Source: Pseudomonas sp. FP198 (lineage in GTDB: Bacteria > Pseudomonadota > Gammaproteobacteria > Pseudomonadales > Pseudomonadaceae). Taken from it: DNA of 64,000 nucleotides. Positions 57,553 to 64,000 of this stretch are shown here, piece by piece. Location: the NCBI RefSeq assembly GCF_030687895.1, contig NZ_CP117452.1, positions 1,753,501 through 1,817,500 on the forward strand. Reading direction: 5' to 3'. The position numbers and the translations under genes are program-made. Each line of letters starts with the position of its first letter. Within the stretch, counting starts at the first letter, position 1. The notes below the pieces were generated by a model. The model was not told where the DNA came from and made no database searches. It worked only from the letters and a program-made list of their open reading frames with translations.

Positions 57553-57676
57553 GGGAATCAAGGCGTATTCAGAACCGACGGCTTTTCTGTCAGCCTCTTT
57601 GGCCGGAATGAGCGCTGTACTGCCCGCTCGGGATAGTTAATATCCGTCATCGTTTTCCCATCTCTTCGAGGTTGCC

Positions 57677-58474
57677 ATGCGCTTTTCCGATTTGATCGAT
57701 GCCGTGCGTCATCAGCCAGGCGCCGTCACCATTCCACCTGAATGGGGTCAGGGCCGGGCCAGTTTTGGTGGCTTGGTAGCGGCGCTGCAATACGAGGCGA
57801 TGCGTGCCCGGGTTCCGGCCGATCGCCCGGTGCGGTCGCTGGCGATCACCTTTGTCGGCCCGGTCGAGCCGGATGTCCCGGTCAGTTTCGAGGTCGATAT
57901 ATTGCGAGAGGGCAAGGCCGTCAGCCAGGTGCTGGGGCGCGCTGTGCAGAGAGGCCAGGTAGTGACCGTGGTGCAAGGCAGCTTTGGCGCATCGCGAACC
58001 TCGGTGGTGGCGGTACAGGCTGATCCCGCGCCACCGTTCAAGGACGTCGAGCAATGTCAGGAACTGCCCTACATCAAAGGCGGGACACCGGAATTCATGC
58101 GGCACCTGGCGATGCGCTGGAGCGTCGGCGGCCTGCCGTTTTCCGGTAACAAATCCCGAAGCATGGGCGGCTGGGTGCGCTTGCGTGGTGATGTGAAAGA
58201 GGAGTCGCTGAACGAAGGCCATATCCTGGCTTTGGTGGACGCCTGGCCGCCAGCGTTGTTGCCCCATCTTACGCAAATGGCGCCGGGCAGCACGCTGACC
58301 TGGACCATCGAGTTCGTCCAGCCATTGCTTGAGCTCACGACATTGGATTGGTGCCAGTACCTGGCCGAGATCGAGCACGCCCAGGATGGGTATGGCCATG
58401 TCGCGGCGAAGTTCTGGAGCGCCGATGGGCGCTTGATCGCCATGAGCCGGCAGACGGTGACGATCTTCGGCTGA
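57677..58474 (+). CDS. acyl-CoA thioesterase-like protein, double hotdog fold
   Basis: Encodes 265 residues of the TesB/thioesterase-superfamily type with two hotdog halves (about 10-110 and 130-262). Seen: GRASFGGLVAALQYEAMRAR, AITFVGPVEPDVPVSFEVDI, and in the second half LRGDVKEESLNEGHILALVD with the acidic residue, then GHVAAKFWSADGRLIAMSRQ. It would hydrolyse acyl-CoAs in the cytoplasm; the chain length is unknown. CGAGGTTGCC precedes the ATG. It converges with the DUF962 gene, with only 14 bases between. Confidence 0.85.
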   Translation: MRFSDLIDAVRHQPGAVTIPPEWGQGRASFGGLVAALQYEAMRARVPADRPVRSLAITFVGPVEPDVPVSFEVDILREGKAVSQVLGRAVQRGQVVTVVQGSFGASRTSVVAVQADPAPPFKDVEQCQELPYIKGGTPEFMRHLAMRWSVGGLPFSGNKSRSMGGWVRLRGDVKEESLNEGHILALVDAWPPALLPHLTQMAPGSTLTWTIEFVQPLLELTTLDWCQYLAEIEHAQDGYGHVAAKFWSADGRLIAMSRQTVTIFG

Positions 58475-58488
58475 GGTGTTACGGCGAT

Positions 58489-58851
58489 TCAGTGACGGTG
58501 GCGATCCCGCCAGGCCCGCCACCATCCGCCGCTGAGGAAAAAGCGTGGAAAGGTCAGGAATTGTTCCACCAGCAGGCGCGACATGGCGTCCTTGCGATCG
58601 CTGAAAGGCTCTGAGGCCTGCGCCTCAAGACCGTGGCCATGGCGCTGCAATCCGAGTGCGGCGAGTACACCGATCACGCCGATGGCGACATCGCCCAGGC
58701 TCAGGCTGAAGACGCCCGACACGATCAACAGAAACGCGACAATGAACAGCGGCACCGCGATCAGGTGCAACACCAGGTTGGTCGGGTGGCGGTGATTCTC
58801 GGGATAGGCGCGCCATTGCCAGGCCGGAAGGTTGGGGTGACGTTTGCCCAT
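58489..58851 (-). CDS. Mpo1-like (DUF962) membrane protein
   Basis: Encodes 120 residues with two hydrophobic helices (about 28-44 and 50-66). The family marks are the N-terminal YPENHRHPTNLVLHLIAVPL with conserved histidines, then QRHGHGLEAQASEPFSDRKD. Yeast Mpo1, a distant relative, is an iron-dependent dioxygenase in odd-chain fatty acid alpha-oxidation; the histidines here would allow metal binding, but the bacterial role is not known. It converges on an acyl-CoA thioesterase-like gene, so a lipid link is possible. Confidence 0.82.
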   Translation of the reverse strand: MGKRHPNLPAWQWRAYPENHRHPTNLVLHLIAVPLFIVAFLLIVSGVFSLSLGDVAIGVIGVLAALGLQRHGHGLEAQASEPFSDRKDAMSRLLVEQFLTFPRFFLSGGWWRAWRDRHRH

Positions 58852-59022
58852 GATGCTTTGTCCTTGAGTCCGTGAAATCCGAATAACCCAAGAATAGGCC
58901 GGGCCAGGCAGGGCGGCGAATCACGGTTGGCTATCGCAACGATAGGCGTCATAGGCATAAGGCTGTTGTGAATCTCCGTGTCCTGATGACAAAGACTTTC
59001 TTCATGAGCAGAATCCGCTCTC

Positions 59023-59114
59023 GTGGCGAGGGAGCTTGCTCCCGCTCGGTTGCGCAGCGACCGTAAAATCCTGGGGCCGCTGCGCAGCCCAGCGGGAGCA
59101 AGCTCCCTCGCCAC
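59023..59114. repeat. REPIN, family A variant
   Basis: GTGGCGAGGGAGCTTGCTCC at 59023 mirrors GGAGCAAGCTCCCTCGCCAC ending at 59114. It follows the 3-prime end of the chemoreceptor gene. Confidence 0.9.
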
Positions 59115-59138
59115 ACGGGCGATGCAGCAGATCCGGAA

Positions 59139-60356
59139 TTACAGCTTCAACTGCCCAATCGCTTTGTTCAACTCACCCGCCAGCGTCGCCAGCTCATCGC
59201 TGGTGGCGGCCGAATCCACGGTCTGGCGCACGGTATTTTCGGTCACGTCGCGGATGCTCACCACCGCCCGATTCATGTCTTCGGCCACCTGGCTTTGCTG
59301 TTCGGCGGCGACCGCGATCTGCGTGTTGCTCTCGCGCATCTGCGCCACCGCCTCGGTGATCTGCAGCAACGCGTCGCCGGCCTCGCAAGCCTGTTGCACG
59401 CAGTCGTCAGCCTTGTGCGAGCTTTCCTGCATGAACTCCACCGCATCGCGGGTGCCTGCCTGCAAGGCCGACACCATGGCGGTAATCTCGTCGGTCGAGG
59501 TCTGGACCCGCTTGGCGAGGTTGCGGACTTCATCAGCCACGACCGCAAAGCCGCGGCCCATTTCGCCGGCTCGCGCCGCTTCGATGGCGGCGTTGAGTGC
59601 CAGCAGGTTGGTCTGCTCGGCGATGCTGTGGATCACGTTGACCACACCGTTGATCTTCTGGCTGTCCTGCGCCAGGCGCTGGATCATCTCGGCGGTCTGC
59701 TGCACGCCAGTGGACAGCCCGGTGATCGATTGCTGCACGCGACTGACCACTTCCCGTCCGTTACCCGCCAGGATATCCGTGGTTTTCGACAGGTCGCGGG
59801 TGGCGCCGGCGTGTTGGGCGATGTGATAGACCGTGGCGGTCATCTCATTGATGGCCGTGGCAGCCTGATCCGTTTCGCTCTGCTGGCCGAGCATGCCCTG
59901 GCGCACATCGTTCATGCTCGAAGCCAGGCGCGTCGCACCGCTATCCAGCTGTCGAGCAGTGCTGGCAACGGTGTCGACCACCCGCTGGTAGCCAGCTTGC
60001 AAGGCATTGAATGCAGCGGCCATCTGGCCCACTTCGTCCTTGCAGGCCAAGGGCACGCGGGCGGACAGGTCGCCGCTTTTTTCGACATGCAGCATCACGT
60101 CTTTCAACGTGTTGAGCTGACTGAGGAGAAAGCGGATCAAGAGCTGCGATGCTCCCAACATCGCCAGCATCAGCACGAATACTGCCACGGCATACTGACT
60201 GAAGCGTTCGCCGAACACCTGGCCCAGGCTGACCCCTCGGACCTGTTGTTCAAGGTGCATGGCATAAAGCACCAACAGCAAGGTGGTGACAAAGGCGACC
60301 GCATTGACCGCCCAGAATTTGTACTTCAGCGAGATATTGCTAAGCCAGGCACCCAT
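59139..60356 (-). CDS. methyl-accepting chemotaxis protein with minimal periplasmic loop
   Basis: Encodes 405 residues, short for the family. Helix 1 (about 13-33) and helix 2 (about 55-78) are separated by only some 21 residues, so there is no folded periplasmic sensor. A HAMP domain follows (about 79-131), then the coiled-coil signalling domain with the highly conserved tip [37 protein letters not shown]. It would signal through CheA/CheW; with no sensor domain it may respond to membrane or cytoplasmic state or act with a partner. It lies between two REPINs, as a single gene. Confidence 0.88.
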   Translation of the reverse strand: MGAWLSNISLKYKFWAVNAVAFVTTLLLVLYAMHLEQQVRGVSLGQVFGERFSQYAVAVFVLMLAMLGASQLLIRFLLSQLNTLKDVMLHVEKSGDLSARVPLACKDEVGQMAAAFNALQAGYQRVVDTVASTARQLDSGATRLASSMNDVRQGMLGQQSETDQAATAINEMTATVYHIAQHAGATRDLSKTTDILAGNGREVVSRVQQSITGLSTGVQQTAEMIQRLAQDSQKINGVVNVIHSIAEQTNLLALNAAIEAARAGEMGRGFAVVADEVRNLAKRVQTSTDEITAMVSALQAGTRDAVEFMQESSHKADDCVQQACEAGDALLQITEAVAQMRESNTQIAVAAEQQSQVAEDMNRAVVSIRDVTENTVRQTVDSAATSDELATLAGELNKAIGQLKL

Positions 60357-60462
60357 GGAAGGTCTTCTCTGATAGCGGAAACAGTTTTGGCAAGGTGCCA
60401 GTATTCTGCTGCTATTCGGAAGACTGGGTTTTGATGTGGGTCAACGGATACCAGGTATCCCT

Positions 60463-60551
60463 TGTGGGAGCGAGCCTGCTCGCGAAGGCGATCGATCTAC
60501 TGCAGATAATCTGACTGACAGACCGCTTTCGCGAGCAGGCTCGCTCCCACA
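60463..60551. repeat. REPIN family B
   Basis: TGTGGGAGCGAGCCTGCTCG at 60463 pairs with CGAGCAGGCTCGCTCCCACA ending at 60551. It lies between the tatD stop and the chemoreceptor start. Confidence 0.9.
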
Positions 60552-60565
60552 GGGCCCCATTCCGG

Positions 60566-61372
60566 TCAGGAAATCACCGGCAAGCCGAAAAACGCCCGCG
60601 CACACGCCGTGCTATGGGCCGCCAGGTCTTCCTCGCTTTCGCCCCGGTGCAAGGCGACTTCACGCAATACGTCTGTCAGATAGGCCGGCTCATTACGACC
60701 GTTCTTGGGCTTTGGGCGCAGGGTGCGGGGCAGCAGATACGGGGCGTCGCTTTCGAGCATGAGCCGGCCGCGGGGAATTTCCCGCACCAATGGGTGCAGA
60801 TGTGTGCCTCGGCGCTCATCGCAGATCCACCCGGTAATGCCGATGTGCAAGTCCAGGTCGAGGTAACTGAACAGCGCTTTTTTCTCACCGGTAAAACAAT
60901 GCACCACAGCGGCGGGCAAGCGGTCGCGAAAATCCCGAAGAATCTCCAGCAGTCGCTGGTCGGCGTCGCGTTCATGGAGAAACACCGGCATTTGCAACTC
61001 CGCGGCGAGCGCGAGGTGTTCTTCGAGGACTTTCTCCTGCTGCGGGCGGGGCGAGAAATCACGATTAAAATCCAACCCGCATTCACCCACCGCGCGCACA
61101 CGGTCCTGCTTGAGCAGCTCGTGCAAATGCCTGGCGCTGTCAGCTGTCCAGTCGCTGGCGCTGTGGGGGTGGATGCCGGCGGTGGAAAACAGTCGCGTCC
61201 CGTCTTCGTCGAGCTGCTGGCACAGTTCCAAGGCCTGTTCGCTGCCCTCGATGCTGGTGCCGGTCAGCACCAACTGGCAGACCCCGGCGGCATAGGCGCG
61301 TTCAAGCACCGCCTGGTGTTTTTCGGCGAAACTGGGGTTGGTCAGGTTGACGCCGATATCGATGAGTTGCAT
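60566..61372 (-). CDS. tatD: TatD family metal-dependent nuclease
   Basis: Encodes 268 residues. TatD is a magnesium-dependent 3-prime to 5-prime DNA and RNA exonuclease that acts in repair of oxidised DNA. Seen: [17 protein letters not shown] in place of the HxH of related TatD-like proteins, as in E. coli TatD itself, plus [47 protein letters not shown] and [14 protein letters not shown] lies eight bases before the ATG at 61372 on the minus strand. The frame is open 21 codons upstream, but there is no site. Confidence 0.93.
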   Translation of the reverse strand: MQLIDIGVNLTNPSFAEKHQAVLERAYAAGVCQLVLTGTSIEGSEQALELCQQLDEDGTRLFSTAGIHPHSASDWTADSARHLHELLKQDRVRAVGECGLDFNRDFSPRPQQEKVLEEHLALAAELQMPVFLHERDADQRLLEILRDFRDRLPAAVVHCFTGEKKALFSYLDLDLHIGITGWICDERRGTHLHPLVREIPRGRLMLESDAPYLLPRTLRPKPKNGRNEPAYLTDVLREVALHRGESEEDLAAHSTACARAFFGLPVIS

Positions 61373-61607
61373 GGTGCTACCTCGGCCCAAAGGCCGGAAA
61401 GCATACCAGAGCTGTAGATTTATAAGAAAAGCCAAGAACTACAATGAGTTGCGGCTGTCTGTTGAGGCCACGAGACAGGTCGGGGTGGTATCAATGCCAT
61501 CGCTGTGCCAGTCTTTCGCACTTTTCAGCGCCCCACGGTGCTCTGTTTTGCCGAATCAACCACGGTTTGCCACCGGGTTGGCTCGGCAACATCCTTTCGG
61601 AGTGTGG

Positions 61608-63029
61608 ATGGTTCGTCCCCAGGTATTGCTACTGCTGTGTTGTTCGCTGCTGTTGCCAATGGCGGCCGAAGCACGCCTGCCCGGACCGTTGCAAGTGGTG
61701 GCGCCGGGCACCGTGCGTGACCTGGCGCAGATCCGCAGCAGCCGGGTACTGAAGGTGTTGGTCAACCAGAGCCGCAACAGCTCCGGTGAAGTCCAGGGCC
61801 AGCCCATCGGCGTCGAATACCATCGCTTGCGGGCCTTCGAACAGTACCTCAATGGTCATGCCCGGGATGGCCAGGAAATCACCCTCAAAATCATTCCCAA
61901 GGCCAAGGATCAATTGCTCGGCGCACTGCAGCGCGGGGAAGGGGATCTGGTGGCGCCCGGCGAATTGCTTGAGCCGCAAGCCGGCCATGCGGTGAGCGCC
62001 AGTGAGCCGATACGCACGGATGTGCCGTTGCTGCTGGTGGGGATCAAGGGCGAAAAACGTTATTCGCGCGTGGAGCAATTGTCTGGCAAGACCCTGGCGC
62101 TGCCCAACGGCAGCGCGGCGGGGGATGCGGTCAGCCAGATCAACCAGAAGCTGGCGTTGCTCAAGTTGCCGCCGGTGAAAATCGAATGGGTCGATCCCAC
62201 CCTGGCGGTGGAAGACGTGTTGGAGATGGTCCAGGGCGGGATCTTCCACCTCACCATCGTCGAACAACCCATCGCCGAACGCTGGGGCAAGATCCTGCCC
62301 AAGTTGCGCTTCGACCGCCAGGTGCTCATCGGCGAGCCCAGTGACGAGTATTGGTTCGTCCGCCGCGACGCCGCCATGCTGCGGGCGAGCATTGATCGAT
62401 TCCTCACCACCTATAAAGTCCCCGACAACCAGGACGCCGCATTCCTGCGTATCTACCGACGCTTGTACCAGGTTCACTACCCGCTGGCCCGGGCCAATCG
62501 CCAACGCCTGGAAAAACTTCGGCCGGTGCTGCAAAAACATGCCCAGGCCCAGGGCATGGACTGGCTCAACCTGGCGGCCCTGGCGTTCAAGGAGTCAGCC
62601 TTGCAACCCAACGCGCGCAGCGGCAGCGGCCCCACCGGCCTGATGCAGATCACGCCGTCCGCGGCCCAGCGGGTCGGGGTCAACAACATCCAGGACCTGG
62701 ATGCCAATGTGCAGGCCGGCGCCAAATACCTGGCCATGATCCGCCGCAAATTCTTCTCCAGCCCCAAGCTCAACGAGCGCGAACGCATGGCGTTTGTCCT
62801 GGCTGCGTACAACATGGGACCGGAGCGAGTCCAGGGCATGCGTGCCGAGGCTCGGCGGCGAGGCTTGAACCCTGACCAGTGGTTTTTCCAGGTCGAGCGA
62901 ATAGCCATGGAGCAGGTGGGAATGGGCGCCGTCAGCTACGTTAATAGCGTGAACAAGTATTACCTGGCGTTTGATCGAGAGCGTGAATCGCTGGAGCCTC
63001 CGGAGCGAAAGGTGGCTTCGACCAAATAA
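61608..63029 (+). CDS. mltF: membrane-bound lytic transglycosylase, MltF family
   Basis: Encodes 473 residues. A Sec signal (MVRPQVLLLLCCSLLLPMAA) leads to a periplasmic-binding-like domain (about 40-290; LKVLVNQSRNSSG, PLLLVGIKGEKR) and a lysozyme-like SLT domain (about 310-455) with the catalytic glutamate in ALAFKESALQPNARS, then PTGLMQITPSAA and LAAYNMGPERVQGM. It cleaves peptidoglycan to anhydromuropeptides. The ATG at 61608 has GGAG five bases upstream and gives a clean signal peptide, so I use it although the frame extends further up. It may be the second MltF (MltF2) found in pseudomonads. Confidence 0.88.
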   Translation: MVRPQVLLLLCCSLLLPMAAEARLPGPLQVVAPGTVRDLAQIRSSRVLKVLVNQSRNSSGEVQGQPIGVEYHRLRAFEQYLNGHARDGQEITLKIIPKAKDQLLGALQRGEGDLVAPGELLEPQAGHAVSASEPIRTDVPLLLVGIKGEKRYSRVEQLSGKTLALPNGSAAGDAVSQINQKLALLKLPPVKIEWVDPTLAVEDVLEMVQGGIFHLTIVEQPIAERWGKILPKLRFDRQVLIGEPSDEYWFVRRDAAMLRASIDRFLTTYKVPDNQDAAFLRIYRRLYQVHYPLARANRQRLEKLRPVLQKHAQAQGMDWLNLAALAFKESALQPNARSGSGPTGLMQITPSAAQRVGVNNIQDLDANVQAGAKYLAMIRRKFFSSPKLNERERMAFVLAAYNMGPERVQGMRAEARRRGLNPDQWFFQVERIAMEQVGMGAVSYVNSVNKYYLAFDRERESLEPPERKVASTK

Positions 63030-63128
63030 TCTAATTTATAGATTGTTTTGGTGGGTTTTTTGCGCTTTTTACCTGCGATTATTTGATTAATATAGCGCCC
63101 AACACACACATCTCCCAAGGAATGCACC

Positions 63129-63563
63129 ATGAGCACGTTCATCAATAAGGTTCTGTTTTCCCGCGCCGGCTACGGCCTGACTGTCCTGCGCATTGTCGTC
63201 GGCGTCATTTTCGCTGCCCACGGCTCGCAGAAACTGTTCGGGCTGTTTGGCGGCTACGGGTTGGCGGGCACGGCACAGTGGATGGAGAGCATCGGCCTGA
63301 CGCCTGGCTACCTGATGGCAACCCTGGCCGGTGGCACCGAGTTTTTCGCCGGGCTGGCCTTGATCATCGGCCTGCTGACGCGCCCGGCGGCTTTGGGTCT
63401 GGCCTTCCTGTCACTGGTGGCGATTTTCTCTGTGCACATCGGCAACGGTCTGTTCATGGCCAACAACGGTTATGAGTTTGCCCTGGCCTTGCTGGCCGGC
63501 AGTATCGCGGTGTTGATCGAAGGTGCAGGCAAGCTGTCAGCGGATAACGCCATCGCCCGTTGA
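63129..63563 (+). CDS. DoxX family membrane protein
   Basis: Encodes 144 residues with four membrane helices. The family motif is GLTVLRIVVGVIFAAHGSQK followed by LFGLFGGYGLAGTAQWMESI, then GGTEFFAGLALIIGLLTRPA. DoxX proteins take part in redox or thiosulfate-related membrane complexes in some bacteria and in stress response in others; the role here is unknown. AAGGA lies six bases before the ATG, and a clear terminator follows. The AT-rich stretch before it (63030-63110) probably holds its promoter. Confidence 0.87.
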   Translation: MSTFINKVLFSRAGYGLTVLRIVVGVIFAAHGSQKLFGLFGGYGLAGTAQWMESIGLTPGYLMATLAGGTEFFAGLALIIGLLTRPAALGLAFLSLVAIFSVHIGNGLFMANNGYEFALALLAGSIAVLIEGAGKLSADNAIAR

Positions 63564-63581
63564 TAACTTGCTCAAGACAAC

Positions 63582-63608
63582 AAGGCCCGTCCAGTACGGG
63601 CCTTTTTT
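63582..63608 (+). terminator. terminator after the DoxX gene
   Basis: AAGGCCCGT pairs with ACGGGCCTT around a five-base loop and is followed by TTTTTT (to 63608). Confidence 0.92.
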
Positions 63609-63622
63609 GTGCGCGTCGATTC

Positions 63623-63652
63623 TTGACACTGGCCAGTCAGCTTCTCTAGGAT
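63623..63652 (+). promoter_or_regulatory. candidate sigma-70 promoter for the last gene
   Basis: TTGACA at 63623-63628 and TAGGAT at 63647-63652 are separated by 18 bases. It lies about 160 bases before the start of the final partial gene, just past the terminator. Confidence 0.5.
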
Positions 63653-63813
63653 GCCGCTCATGCGCCGATTTAAACAGCTACTTGCGGGGCGCCAGGTGAC
63701 TCGTCCAGTCATCGACAGAAGCCGTGAAACAAGGCTTCGAAATACCGCTAAAGCGCTGGTTCGGTGTTGCCTCTCACCTGCCATGCAGACTTTTGAGGCA
63801 GAGACACGACACA

Positions 63814-64000
63814 ATGAACGCATCCAGCCCCCTTGTACGTCTGGCGCCGATCACGGCGAACCTGCTGCAACGCAATCCGAAAATTCTTCTGGGCGGTACC
63901 CATCAGCCTACGCTGTTGCGTTATCTCGACGGCTGGCCGCGACGCAGCCACGGCCCCGCGGCCTTCCTGATCCAGTTTGTCGAAGACGGTGAATCGCTGG
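63814..64000 (+). CDS. unidentified protein, 5-prime end only
   Basis: The first 62 codons are seen, beginning MNASSPLVRLAPITANLLQR and including KILLGGTHQPTLLRYLDGWP and FLIQFVEDGE; the gene runs off the window. No signal peptide or membrane helix appears. The pattern looks like a real, conserved coding region (no stop, consistent codon use), but I do not recognise the family. A possible promoter lies upstream; the ribosome site is weak. Nothing about function can be claimed. Confidence 0.6.
   Translation, partial: MNASSPLVRLAPITANLLQRNPKILLGGTHQPTLLRYLDGWPRRSHGPAAFLIQFVEDGESL

Overview
The window looks like a chromosomal segment of a Pseudomonas of the fluorescens group. This rests on gene order and protein similarity recalled from pseudomonads, the high GC of the housekeeping genes, and many copies of two typical fluorescens-group REP/REPIN families. 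The species cannot be fixed from the sequence alone. No rRNA, tRNA, CRISPR array, insertion sequence or prophage is visible.

Layout. 0.2-1.6 kb: a small conserved protein and an EamA permease. 1.7-11.3 kb: fumC facing a run of DUF2059 protein, bolA, trhO, a DsbA-like protein, an MsbA-like ABC exporter, the c-di-GMP enzyme rbdA and a TenA/PqqC-like protein, an order I recall from P. aeruginosa PA0854-PA0862. 11.4-16.4 kb, minus strand: a GGDEF diguanylate cyclase, yciK, and mupP-ubiG-mtaD. These stand head to head with mtnA at 16.5 kb. 18.0-29.0 kb: the mixed-function supraoperon gyrA, serC, pheA, hisC, tyrA-aroA fusion, cmk, rpsA. gyrA is broken by a two-base excess at 18860-18861.

29.1-42.7 kb is the accessory part, a surface polysaccharide (O-antigen type) locus woven around ihfB and lapA. 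It holds a WbpV-like sugar reductase, rmlBDA, two RgpB-like glycosyltransferases, the initiating transferase WbpL, an acyltransferase, an APS kinase, a methyltransferase and WbpM. WbpM, the WbpV-like enzyme and WbpL together suggest a QuiNAc-initiated glycan containing rhamnose. No rmlC, flippase, polymerase or ABC exporter for the glycan is present here. Several genes are AT-richer than their surroundings, as expected for a variable locus.

42.8-46.5 kb: a ComEA-like protein, a GntR regulator with a palindrome just upstream and a DUF1989 gene downstream, a DUF2897 protein and an ethanolamine-type permease. 46.9-54.9 kb: a complete kdpFABC potassium pump with its kdpDE two-component system, split by a REPIN. 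55-64 kb: a patatin-like protein, a small lipoprotein, a CHAD protein, an acyl-CoA thioesterase, a DUF962 membrane protein, a chemoreceptor with almost no periplasmic domain, tatD, an MltF-type lytic transglycosylase, a DoxX protein, and the start of an unidentified gene that runs off the end.

The most notable points are the gyrA frameshift, the scattered QuiNAc module, a 31-codon reading frame translationally coupled to the WbpV-like gene, and the polysaccharide locus with an orphan APS kinase. I found no convincing wholly new system. The polysaccharide locus is the best place to look for new chemistry.
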